In this document: piece after piece, positions 12,717-24,202 of the stretch
How positions within the stretch are numbered: the stretch's first letter is position 1
Layout: every line of letters begins with the position of its first letter
NCBI GenBank assembly: GCA_029718625.1
Contig: CM056381.1
Span: 1,509,064-1,573,063, forward strand
Direction of reading: 5' to 3'
DNA from: Synaphobranchus kaupii
Taxonomy: Eukaryota; Chordata; Actinopteri; Anguilliformes; Synaphobranchidae
Length of the DNA: 64,000 nt
Program-made: the position numbers and the translations under genes
Notes under the pieces: generated by a model
Databases searched by the model: none
Seen by the model: the letters and a program-made list of their open reading frames with translations, nothing else
What the model was told of the DNA's origin: nothing

Positions 12717-15700
12717 TTACACACACGATCCCCAACACACTGCATACTGCGCTACGCTAAGCCTCATACCTTACACACTATCCCCCACACACTGCATACT
12801 GCATACTGTGCTACGCTAAGCCTCATACCTTACACACGGTCCCCCACACACTGCATACTGCGCTACGCTAAGCTCCATACCTTACACACGATCCCCCACA
12901 GACTGCATACTGCGCTACGCTAAGCCTCATACCTTACACACTATCCCCCACACACTGCATACTGCATACTGTGCTACGCTAAGCCTCATACCTTACACAC
13001 AATCCCCCACACACTGCATACTGCGCTACGCTAAGCTCCATACCTTACACACGATCCCCCACACACTGTATACTGCGCTACGCTAAGCCTCATACCTTAC
13101 ACACTATCCCCCACACACTGCATACTGCATACTGTGCTACGCTAAGCCTCATACCTTACACACTATCCCCCACACACTGCATACTGCATACTGTGCTACG
13201 CTAAGCCTCATACCTTACACACAATCCCCCACACACTGCATACTGCGCTACGCTAAGCCTCATACCTTACACACGATCCCCAACACACTGTATACTGCGC
13301 TACGCTAAGCCTCATACCTTACACACTATCCCCCACACACTGCATACTGCATACTGTGCTACGCTAAGCCTCATACCTTACACACTATCCCCCACACACT
13401 GCATACTGCATACTGTGCTACGCTAAGCCTCATACCTTACACACAATCCCCCACACACTGCATACTGTGCTACGCTAAGCCTCATACCTTACATACGATC
13501 CCCCACAGACTGCATACTGCATACTGTGCTACGCTAAGCCTCATACCTTACACACAATCCCCCACAGACTGCATACTGCATACTGCGCTACGCTAAGCTC
13601 CATACCTTACACACGATCCCCCACACACTGTATACTACGCTAAGCCTCATACCTTACACACTATCCCCCACACACTGCATACTGCATACTGTGCTACGCT
13701 AAGCCTCATACCTTACACACTATCCCCCACACACTGCATACTGCATACTGTGCTACGCTAAGCCTCATACCTTACACACAATCCCCCACACACTGCATAC
13801 TGCGCTACGCTAAGCCTCATACCTTACACACTATCCCCCACACACTGCATACTGCATACTGTGCTACGCTAAGCCTCATACCTTACACACAATCCCCCAC
13901 ACACTGCATACTGCGCTACGCTAAGCCTCATACCTTACACACGATCCCCAACACACTGTATACTGCGCTACGCTAAGCCTCATACCTTACACACTATCCC
14001 CCACACACTGCATACTGCATACTGTGCTACGCTAAGCCTCATACCTTACACACTATCCCCCACACACTGCATACTGCATACTGTGCTACGCTAAGCCTCA
14101 TACCTTACACACAATCCCCCACACACTGCATACTGTGCTACGCTAAGCCTCATACCTTACATACGATCCCCCACAGACTGCATACTGCATACTGTGCTAC
14201 GCTAAGCCTCATACCTTACACACAATCCCCCACAGACTGCATACTGCATACTGCGCTACGCTAAGCTCCATACCTTACACACGATCCCCCACACACTGTA
14301 TACTACGCTAAGCCTCATACCTTACACACTATCCCCCACACACTGCATACTGCATACTGTGCTACGCTAAGCCTCATACCTTACACACTATCCCCCACAC
14401 ACTGCATACTGCATACTGTGCTACGCTAAGCCTCATACCTTACACACAATCCCCCACACACTGCATACTGCGCTACGCTAAGCCTCATACCTTACACACG
14501 ATCCCCAACACACTGTATACTGCGCTACGCTAAGCCTCATACCTTACACACTATCCCCCACACACTGCATACTGCATACTGTGCTACGCTAAGCCTCATA
14601 CCTTACACACTATCCCCCACACACTGCATACTGCGCTACGCTAAGCTCCATACCTTACACACGATCCCCCACAGACTGCATACTGCATACTGTGCTACGC
14701 TAAGCCTCATACCTTACACACGATCCCCAACACACTGCATACTGTGCTACACTAAGCTCCATACCTTACACACGATCCCCCACACACTGCATACTGCATA
14801 CTGTGCTACGCTAAGCCTCATACCTTACACACAATCCCCCACACACTGCATACTGTGCTACGCTAAGCCTCATACCTTACATACGATCCCCCACAGACTG
14901 CATACTGCATACTGTGCTACGCTACGCCTCATACCTTACACACAATCCCCCACACACTGCATACTGCATACTGTGCTACGCTAAGCCTCATACCTTACAC
15001 ACTATCCCCCACACACTGCATACTGCATACTGTGCTACGCTAAGCCTCATACCTTACACACGATCCCCACACACTGCATACTGCGCTACGCTAAGCTCCA
15101 TACCTTACACACGATCCCCCACACACTGCATACTGTGCTACGCTAAGCCTCATACCTTACACACTATCCCCCACACACTGCATACTGCATACTGTGCTAC
15201 GCTAAGCCTCATACCTTACACACGGTCCCCCACACACTGCATACTGCGCTACGCTAAGCTCCATACCTTACACACGATCCCCCACACACTGCATACTGCA
15301 TACTGTGCTACGCTAAGCCTCATACCTTACACACTATCCCCCACACACTGCATACTGCGCTACGCTAAGCCTCATACCTTACACACGATCCCCAACACAC
15401 TGTATACTGCGCTACGCTAAGCCTCATACCTTACACACTATCCCCCACACACTGCATACTGCATACTGTGCTACGCTAAGCCTCATACCTTACACACTAT
15501 CCCCCACACACTGCATACTGCGCTACGCTAAGCCTCATACCTTACACACGATCCCCAACACACTGTATACTGCGCTACGCTAAGCCTCATACCTTACACA
15601 CTATCCCCCACACACTGCATACTGCATACTGTGCTACGCTAAGCCTCATACCTTACACACAATCCCCCACACACTGCATACTGCGCTACGCTAAGCCTCA

Positions 15701-18700
15701 TACCTTACACACGATCCCCAACACACTGTATACTGCGCTACGCTAAGCCTCATACCTTACACACTATCCCCCACACACTGCATACTGCATACTGTGCTAC
15801 GCTAAGCCTCATACCTTACACACTATCCCCCACACACTGCATACTGCATACTGTGCTACGCTAAGCCTCATACCTTACACACAATCCCCCACACACTGCA
15901 TACTGTGCTACGCTAAGCCTCATACCTTACATACGATCCCCCACAGACTGCATACTGCATACTGTGCTACGCTAAGCCTCATACCTTACACACAATCCCC
16001 CACACACTGCATACTGCGCTACGCTAAGCCTCATACCTTACACACGATCCCCAACACACTGTATACTGCGCTACGCTAAGCCTCATACCTTACACACTAT
16101 CCCCCACACACTGCATACTGCATACTGTGCTACGCTAAGCCTCATACCTTACACACTATCCCCCACACACTGCATACTGCATACTGTGCTACGCTAAGCC
16201 TCATACCTTACACACAATCCCCCACACACTGCATACTGTGCTACGCTAAGCCTCATACCTTACATACGATCCCCCACAGACTGCATACTGCATACTGTGC
16301 TACGCTAAGCCTCATACCTTACACACAATCCCCCACAGACTGCATACTGCATACTGCGCTACGCTAAGCTCCATACCTTACACACGATCCCCCACACACT
16401 GTATACTACGCTAAGCCTCATACCTTACACACTATCCCCCACACACTGCATACTGCATACTGTGCTACGCTAAGCCTCATACCTTACACACTATCCCCCA
16501 CACACTGCATACTGCATACTGTGCTACGCTAAGCCTCATACCTTACACACAATCCCCCACACACTGCATACTGCGCTACGCTAAGCCTCATACCTTACAC
16601 ACGATCCCCAACACACTGTATACTGCGCTACGCTAAGCCTCATACCTTACACACTATCCCCCACACACTGCATACTGCATACTGTGCTACGCTAAGCCTC
16701 ATACCTTACACACTATCCCCCACACACTGCATACTGCGCTACGCTAAGCTCCATACCTTACACACGATCCCCCACAGACTGCATACTGCATACTGTGCTA
16801 CGCTAAGCCTCATACCTTACACACGATCCCCAACACACTGCATACTGTGCTACACTAAGCTCCATACCTTACACACGATCCCCCACACACTGCATACTGC
16901 ATACTGTGCTACGCTAAGCCTCATACCTTACACACAATCCCCCACACACTGCATACTGTGCTACGCTAAGCCTCATACCTTACATACGATCCCCCACAGA
17001 CTGCATACTGCATACTGTGCTACGCTACGCCTCATACCTTACACACAATCCCCCACACACTGCATACTGCATACTGTGCTACGCTAAGCCTCATACCTTA
17101 CACACTATCCCCCACACACTGCATACTGCATACTGTGCTACGCTAAGCCTCATACCTTACACACGATCCCCACACACTGCATACTGCGCTACGCTAAGCT
17201 CCATACCTTACACACGATCCCCCACACACTGCATACTGTGCTACGCTAAGCCTCATACCTTACACACTATCCCCCACACACTGCATACTGCATACTGTGC
17301 TACGCTAAGCCTCATACCTTACACACGGTCCCCCACACACTGCATACTGCGCTACGCTAAGCTCCATACCTTACACACGATCCCCCACACACTGCATACT
17401 GCATACTGTGCTACGCTAAGCCTCATACCTTACACACTATCCCCCACACACTGCATACTGCGCTACGCTAAGCCTCATACCTTACACACTATCCCCCACA
17501 CACTGCATACTGCATACTGTGCTACGCTAAGCCTCATACCTTACACACTATCCCCCACACACTGCATACTGCATACTGTGCTACGCTAAGCCTCATACCT
17601 TACACACAATCCCCCACACACTGCATACTGCGCTACGCTAAGCCTCATACCTTACACACGATCCCCAACACACTGTATACTGCGCTACGCTAAGCCTCAT
17701 ACCTTACACACTATCCCCCACACACTGCATACTGCATACTGTGCTACGCTAAGCCTCATACCTTACACACTATCCCCCACACACTGCATACTGCATACTG
17801 TGCTACGCTAAGCCTCATACCTTACACACAATCCCCCACACACTGCATACTGCGCTACGCTAAGCTCCATACCTTACACACGATCCCCCACACACTGTAT
17901 ACTGCGCTACGCTAAGCCTCATACCTTACACACTATCCCCCACACACTGCATACTGCATACTGTGCTACGCTAAGCCTCATACCTTACACACTATCCCCC
18001 ACACACTGCATACTGCATACTGTGCTACGCTAAGCCTCATACCTTACACACAATCCCCCACACACTGCATACTGCGCTACGCTAAGCCTCATACCTTACA
18101 CACGATCCCCAACACACTGTATACTGCGCTACGCTAAGCCTCATACCTTACACACTATCCCCCACACACTGCATACTGCATACTGTGCTACGCTAAGCCT
18201 CATACCTTACACACTATCCCCCACACACTGCATACTGCGCTACGCTAAGCTCCATACCTTACACACGATCCCCCACAGACTGCATACTGCATACTGTGCT
18301 ACGCTAAGCCTCATACCTTACACACGATCCCCCACACACTGCATACTGCATACTGTGCTACGCTAAGCCTCATACCTTACACACAATCCCCCACACACTG
18401 CATACTGTGCTACGCTAAGCCTCATACCTTACATACGATCCCCCACAGACTGCATACTGCATACTGTGCTACGCTACGCCTCATACCTTACACACTATCC
18501 CCCACACACTGCATACTGCATACTGTGCTACGCTAAGCCTCATACCTTACACACGATCCCCAACACACTGCATACTGCATACTGTGCTACGCTAAGCCTC
18601 ATACCTTACACACGATCCCCACACACTGCATACTGCGCTACGCTAAGCTCCATACCTTACACACGATCCCCCACACACTGCATACTGTGCTACGCTAAGC

Positions 18701-20208
18701 CTCATACCTTACACACTATCCCCCACACACTGCATACTGCATACTGTGCTACGCTAAGCCTCATACCTTACACACTATCCCCCACACACTGCATACTGCA
18801 TACTGTGCTACGCTAAGCCTCATACCTTACACACTATCCCCCACACACTGCATACTGCATACTGTGCTACGCTAAGCCTCATACCTTACACACAATCCCC
18901 CACAGACTGCATACTGTGCTACGCTAAGCCTCATACCTTACATACGATCCCCCACAGACTGCATACTGCATACTGTGCTACGCTACGCCTCATACCTTAC
19001 ACACTATCCCCCACACACTGCATACTGCATACTGTGCTACGCTAAGCCTCATACCTTACACACGATCCCCACACACTGCATACTGCGCTACGCTAAGCTC
19101 CATACCTTACACACGATCCCCCACACACTGCATACTGTGCTACGCTAAGCCTCATACCTTACACACTATCCCCCACACACTGCATACTGCATACTGTGCT
19201 ACGCTAAGCCTCATACCTTACATACGATCCCCCACACACTGCATACTGCGCTACGCTAAGCTCCATACCTTACACACGATCCCCCACACACTGCATACTG
19301 CGCTACGCTAAGCTCCATACCTTACACACGATCCCCCACAGACTGCATACTGCATACTGTGCTACGCTAAGCCTCATACCTTACACACGATCCCCCACAC
19401 ACTGCATACTGCGCTACGCTAAGCCTCATACCTTACACACGATCCCCCACACACTGCATACTGCATACTGTGCTACGCTAAGCCTCATACCTTACACACG
19501 ATCCCCCACACACTGCATACTGCATACTGCGCTACGCTAAGCCTCATACCTTACACACGATCCCCCACACACTGCATACTGCATACTGCGCTACGCTAAG
19601 CCTCATACCTTACACACGATCCCCCACACACTGCACACTGCATACTGCGCTACGCTAAGCCTCATACCTTACACACGATCCCCCACACACTGCATACTGC
19701 GCTACGCTAAGCCTCATACCTTACACACGATCCCCCACACACTGCATACTGCATACTGCGCTACGCTAAGCCTCATACCATACACATGATCCCCCACACA
19801 CTGCATACTGCATACTGCGCTACGCTAAGCTCCATACCTTACACACTATCCCCCACACACTGCATACTGCATACTGTGCTACGCTAAGCCTCATACCTTA
19901 CACACGATCCCCCACACACTGCATACTGCATACTGCGCTACGCTAAGCCTCATACCTTACACACGATCCCCCACACACTGCACACTGCATACTGCGCTAC
20001 GCTAAGCCTCATACCTTACACACGATCCCCCACACACTGCATACTGCGCTACGCTAAGCCTCATACCTTACACACGATCCCCCACACACTGCATACTGCA
20101 TACTGCGCTACGCTAAGCCTCATACCTTACACATGATCCCCCACACACTGCACACTGCATACTGAGCTACGCTAAGCCTCATACCTTACACACAATCCCC
20201 CACACACT
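12717..20208 (+). repeat. 7.5-kb minisatellite, 52/59-bp units, about 135 copies, with higher-order duplications
   Basis: The 52-bp unit contains cccccacacactgcatactg, cgctacgctaagcctcatac and cttacacacgat. A 59-bp form has an extra gcatact. Other variants: gcgcta/gtgcta, gcctcat/gctccat, cacgatc/cacaatc/cactatc/catacgatc, cacaca/cacaga, gtatactgcg and a short gtatactacg unit. Combinations repeat in blocks. One segment recurs at an offset of 668 bp (13261 and 13929). A longer one of at least 1.4 kb recurs at 2103 bp (13929, 14161, 14881 against 16032, 16264, 16984). Frames at 14914 and 17017 are identical for over 150 codons because of this. Confidence 0.98.
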
Positions 20209-20436
20209 TCCAATACACCCTACTGCAGCTTTAGGGAGGTTCACTACAACAGACCTGGGTGTGTAAAAAGAATAATCAGCTCCTTTCAAGAGCTGTCAAA
20301 CCACCCCGTTTCCTGCCCGACAGGAAGCTGACAGATTTCAGTGGGAGAAGCTTGGCTCAGATGTACAGCAGAAGCATTTCTGTTGCAGGGCTCAGCCGTG
20401 GTTTGGTTTAGAGACGGGAGGCTCACTGGTTCACCT

Positions 20437-20562
20437 GCACTCATAATGCCTAATAAGCATCAGTGCAGACTCATAATGCCTAATAAGCATCAGTGCACAC
20501 TCATAATGCCTAATAAGCATCAGTGCACACTCATAATGCCTAATAAGCATCAGTGCAGACTC
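20437..20562 (+). repeat. 30-bp tandem repeat, 4 copies
   Basis: The unit contains actcataatgcctaataagc and atcagtgcag. The only variants are gcagac/gcacac. Confidence 0.95.
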
Positions 20563-20757
20563 CTCACGCAACAGAGACTGATGATTTGCCCTTCATAAGC
20601 ATGTAATGGCGGTTGAAGGCAAACAGGTCTTTCTGTAATGACAAATGGTGGAGAACAGCTCTGTCGGTACAGAGTACCGTAGTACTACTGTAGTCGGAAA
20701 CAGACTTAACGCGTCTTCAACTTTGCCAGCTTTTTGGCTTAGCTGTTAATCAGTCCA

Positions 20758-20759
<2 letters not shown>

Positions 20760-20795
<36 letters not shown>

Positions 20796-20832
20796 GCACG
20801 AAGCCCAAACACACACACACACACACACACAC
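20760..20832 (+). repeat. Interrupted (CA)n microsatellite
   Basis: Two CA runs separated by a short cagcacgaagcccaa stretch. Confidence 0.95.
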
Positions 20833-21290
20833 CACACTGACAGTGAACAACACACAGAAAGCCTGATATAGAAAAACACACACAGTACATCAGCCTGGTC
20901 AAAGTTAGGTGCAGTGAGTAAATTTGCACAGATATTCAGCTGTTTGCTTCATTACAATTCATTTAATCAAAGGAAAAGGAAGAACAGACCTGACTGAAAT
21001 TTAAGGATTTCAAAAGAGAACATAGAAAGCCCACGCCCATTATAGTTACACACAATGAGCTGCACAGTAGGAAAACCACTGATGTTGTGCTTTAAACGAA
21101 AGCAAAACTGTAATGATTCTCTTTATAATGGCTCTAAATTCCCTTTAAGGTTATTCTGCAGACAGACAGGCCACTTAGTGTAATGCCTTCGGCTCTTATT
21201 TCATTGAGACGAATTCAAGAATCCTCAAAATTCAGTGCCTTTCTCACAACTTGGTGTGCACGCAATTCCAACACTTTATTTTAGGCATTC
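20833..21290. other. Unique AT-rich sequence, no gene seen
   Basis: Single-copy DNA with no coding or RNA signature. It grades into the homeodomain-motif cluster that follows. Confidence 0.5.
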
Positions 21291-21535
21291 GTGGGAGAGA
21301 ATTATTTACAGCTTTCATAATTTGCAACAAAGTCAATTAATGTATAAAGCAATGAATCAGTAACCAAGTTAATTAGGAAGCTAATTCATTAGATGAGAGT
21401 GATTGCTGTAACACATTATAAATATAGTTAATTAAGACTGCAAGTGGACCAATGACATATTTTTAAATGATTAATTGAGATCATTTAGAGGAATGCATTT
21501 TCTCAGTTTTAGTAATAGTAACTAGATTTATGAGA
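21290..21535. promoter_or_regulatory. Candidate conserved non-coding element with a homeodomain-motif cluster
   Basis: Non-repetitive AT-rich DNA with five TAAT-core sites in about 145 bp: caattaatg (21334), ttaattag (21369), ctaattcattag (21381), ttaattaa (21428) and gattaattga (21469). This composition is typical of vertebrate developmental enhancers in large introns. Function is inferred from composition only. Confidence 0.35.
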
Positions 21536-21738
21536 TATTTTTGTTCTGTTTCCTGCATAAAATGAGCATGTCCCACAGACAGGTGGAAGGTTAAAGTTCT
21601 AAAGTTCTCATGCATGTTATAGGTCGTTTTGCCCACAAGGAGAAAACCTGTTGAATCACAGCTGACCAGAAGCCCTCGACCCCTCCTCCAAGTTTGGCTA
21701 TAACCCCACCAGAAGCCAGTCTAATGCAGGCTAAAAAT

Positions 21739-21952
21739 GCTCTGTTATTGGTCATAATCGCCTCTTGTATATTCTCTCATTGGTCATAATGGCATCTTGT
21801 ATATTCTCTCATTGGTCATAATGGCCTCTTGAATGCTCTCTCATTGGTTATAATAGCCTCTTGTATACTCTCTCATTGGTCATAATGGCCTCTTGAATGC
21901 TCTCTCATTGGTCATAATAGCCTCTTGTATACTCTCTCATTGGTCAGTGAAT
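21739..21952 (+). repeat. 32-bp tandem repeat carrying inverted CCAAT boxes, about 6.5 copies
   Basis: The unit contains ctctcattggtcataatggc and ctcttgtatact or ctcttgaatgct. attggtcat is spaced 32 bp (21747, 21779, 21811). On the minus strand each copy reads gaccaatgag, a good NF-Y-type core. Confidence 0.93.
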
Positions 21953-22111
21953 GAAAGCTGCGGGTGTGTGGACTGCACTAATTACACTATAATGGCTCAG
22001 ATGAGCAATTAACCATGAACCCTTCCCAGTGGAGTGAATTACTATAGTCAGTCACTATTATTCTCAGATAAACCAAAGCTCTGTCACCGACACAATAACC
22101 AACAACTACAG

Positions 22112-22664
22112 AACCTGCTCATAGTGTAATCTATAACCTGCTCAGAGTGTAATCTATAACCTGCTCACAGTGTAATCTATAACCTGCTCACAGTGTAATC
22201 TATAACCTGCTCACAGTGTAATCTATAACCTGCTCACAGTGTAATCTATAACCTGCTCACAGTGTAATCTATAACCTGCTCATAGTGTAATCTATAACCT
22301 GCTCACAGTGTAATCTATAACCTGCTCACAGTGTAATCTATAACCTGCTCACAGTGTAATCTATAACCTGCTCACAGTGTAATCTATAACCTGCTCACAG
22401 TGTAATCTATAACCTGCTCACAGTGTAATCTATAACCTGCTCACAGTGTAATCTATAACCTGCTCACAGTGTAATCTATAACCTGCTCACAGTGTAATCT
22501 ATAACCTGCTCACAGTGTAATCTATAACCTGCTCACAGTGTCATCTATAACCTGCTCACAGTGTAATCTATAACCTGCTCACAGTGTAATCTATAACCTG
22601 CTCACAGTGTAATCTATAACCTGCTCACAGTGTAATCTATAACCTGCTCACAGTGTAATCTATA
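22112..22664 (+). repeat. 23-bp minisatellite, 24 copies, very homogeneous
   Basis: The unit is aacctgctcacagtgtaatc followed by tat. Only a few copies differ (catagtg, cagagtg, gtcatc). High homogeneity suggests recent expansion or strong conversion. It lies about 550 bp downstream of the exon in the direction of transcription. Confidence 0.97.
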
Positions 22665-22719
22665 ATGCAGGACTGAGTGCATGGGATGCTTCAGTAGTAT
22701 ACAGATTACAAACCAAAAC

Positions 22720-22952
22720 ACATTATAGATTATAAACACAAACATACTCTAATGCACCTTTACAGATTATAAACACACACACTCTACAGCACCTTATAGA
22801 TTATAAACACACACACACTCTACAGCACCTTATAGATTATAAACACACACACACTCTACAGCACCTTATAGATTATAAACACACACACACTCTACAGCAC
22901 CTTATAGATTATAAACACACACTACAGCACATTATAAACACACACACACATG

Positions 22953-22983
<31 letters not shown>

Positions 22984-23117
22984 TCTACTATACCTTTACA
23001 GATCATAAACACACACAAACACACACAGCACCTTATAGATTATAAACACACACACTCTACAGCACCTTATAGATTATAAACACACACTACAGCACATTAT
23101 AAACACACACACACATG

Positions 23118-23167
<50 letters not shown>

Positions 23168-23219
23168 CTACTGTACCTTTACAGATCATAAACACACACA
23201 CACACACACAGTACAGCAC
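22720..23219 (-). repeat. CA/TG-rich tandem DNA directly downstream of the exon's 5' splice site, with Z-DNA-type tracts
   Basis: On the plus strand this is a roughly 36-bp repeat (tagattataaac, then a CA run, then ctctacagcacct), followed by a 165-bp duplication. In both copies of the duplication a CA run passes into tgcgcgcgca and back to CA (about 22928-22982 and 23101-23165), a strictly alternating purine-pyrimidine tract. In the sense of the gene this is the start of the intron. A TG run begins 9 bases after the exon edge (23192-23210). Confidence 0.85.
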
Positions 23220-23288
23220 CTTTGGTGTTTCTGTGTATTGCCCAGTCCGGGTGTCCTTGATGTAGGCGATGTCCAGAAGGTCGGTCTC
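23220..23288 (-). CDS. Internal coding exon of a phospholipase C-beta gene (PH-domain segment; plcb1-like)
   Basis: Read on the minus strand, a pyrimidine-rich tract and ...tttatcatag lead into a 69-bp open exon ending CCAAAG, followed by gtgctg. It begins and ends in phase 0 and encodes 23 residues: ETDLLDIAYI followed by KDTRTGQYTETPK. From knowledge of the family, PLC-beta 1, 2 and 3 carry an exon at the end of the N-terminal PH domain with the pattern E-x-[DE]-x-L-D-[IL]-x-x-[IV]-[KR]-D-[TA]-R-[TC]-G-x-[YFH]-x-x-x-P-K. PLC-beta hydrolyses PI(4,5)P2 to IP3 and diacylglycerol at the plasma membrane under Gq and G-beta-gamma control; the PH domain helps in membrane and G-protein contact. Neighbouring exons (the preceding ...YWTDxNK and the following DPKLRE... 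segments) were not found, so both flanking introns run past the window. The 5' splice site is weak after position +3. The paralogue is uncertain: residue identity is as close to PLCB2/3 as to PLCB1, while the intron size favours plcb1. The exon lacks a Met and is too short for simple ORF calling. Confidence 0.8.
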
Positions 23289-23330
23289 CTATGATAAACA
23301 AAGAGATTATTAATATCAATACAAGGTAAG
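23289..23330 (-). promoter_or_regulatory. 3' splice site and polypyrimidine tract of the PLC-beta exon
   Basis: On the minus strand the sequence before the exon is AT-rich with a tctctttgttt tract and ends in catag. This is a reasonable acceptor. A branch point was not assigned, though several taat/aac-type candidates lie within 40 bases. Confidence 0.65.
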
Positions 23331-23439
23331 TGAATATGAGCAGTTTCCTTCACTCCCTCAGAGAATGGCTGGCATAGAGAAATAATAACATGTGAGGTTT
23401 TCATCCACACGACGCAGCAGTGATGCATAGACTACCTAT

Positions 23440-23700
23440 AAACAGGTCTTTGTTTCTGGGACTGAAGACCCACCTCCTATGCCCTGCCCACCCCATAACA
23501 CTTTTGTACTAATTCACATTATGTTTAAAAAAAAATACATTTAGGTTATATTTTTATGGTTTTATGTTTCTATTCTTATGGCGTGTTATAAATGTAGTCT
23601 GTATGGGAATAGAATGTTATTAGCCAATTCAGACACTACAGCTCATATTAATGTCCTATACTGCAAGTCTCTGGATAACAGAGTCCGTTAAATGAATGTG
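23440..23700 (+). mobile_element. Degraded 3' end of a fish non-LTR retrotransposon (L2/CR1-like LINE)
   Basis: At 23456-23512 a plus-strand frame reads LGLKTHLLCPAHP...LLY then stop. Fish L2-type reverse transcriptases commonly end with a similar K-T-H-L motif. After a 3'UTR-like stretch, 23663-23700 reads ctgcaagtctctggataaca then gagtccgttaaatgaatgtg. This is a decayed form of the common teleost LINE/SINE tail (gtaagtcgctctggataaga...). Only the last 260 bases are present, so it is a typical 5'-truncated dead copy. It is inserted antisense to the host gene, about 150-400 bp upstream of the exon. Identification is from memory of the family. Confidence 0.55.
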
Positions 23701-23824
23701 TAGTGTAATATAGTGTAATGTACAGTACTGTACTAAATGAATGTGTAGTGTAATATAGTGTAATGTACAGTACTGTACTAAATGAATGTGTAGTGTAATA
23801 TAGTGTAATGTACAGTACTGTACT
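23689..23824 (+). repeat. 45-bp tandem repeat, 3 copies, growing out of the LINE tail
   Basis: The unit starts taaatgaatgtgtagtgtaa and ends acagtactgtac. Copies start at 23689, 23734 and 23779. The first unit begins inside the LINE-like tail, so the repeat seems to have been seeded by it. The minus-strand frame across it (YCTLHYITLHIHLVQ) is an artefact. Confidence 0.9.
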
Positions 23825-24202
23825 ACAGAGAGTCTTAGAGTAAAGGTTCTGTCACAGCGAGGATCAACACTGTGTGGATGATGTACAGACCCTCCAATAA
23901 AAAAATTATACAAATGTAAAAAAAAAAAGAAAAAAGAGAAGCTTCTCCAGACAATATGACACCCCAAACAATCGTTTATCCCCGGGATCAGCCGAAACCA
24001 GCGAGCCGTTCAATCGGACCAATGCCCTCCCCTGGTTGAGCAGGTCCCCTCACAACAACACAGTGACCTTTACCCTCCAGATAGGAGAGTGAATCTAAGC
24101 CAATCCAGCAGTCACTTCTGCATTACGGGATTAATCACGTTTCTTTTTATTTGATTGAATAGGGCTGTCTCCAGAGATGGCTTGGCGGTCTTGACCGAAT
24201 CC
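23825..24202. other. Unique sequence between the 45-bp and 78-bp arrays
   Basis: No gene was recognised. Contains an A-rich tract at 23918-23938. Confidence 0.5.

Noticed and set aside
22112..22664. CRISPR-like regular repeats
   Set aside because: Direct head-to-tail units with no unique spacers; the same applies to all arrays here.
23186..23428. 80-aa minus-strand frame overlapping the PLC-beta exon
   Set aside because: It reads the exon in the wrong frame (RRPTFWTSPTSRT...); the conserved frame has no start codon and is bounded by splice sites.
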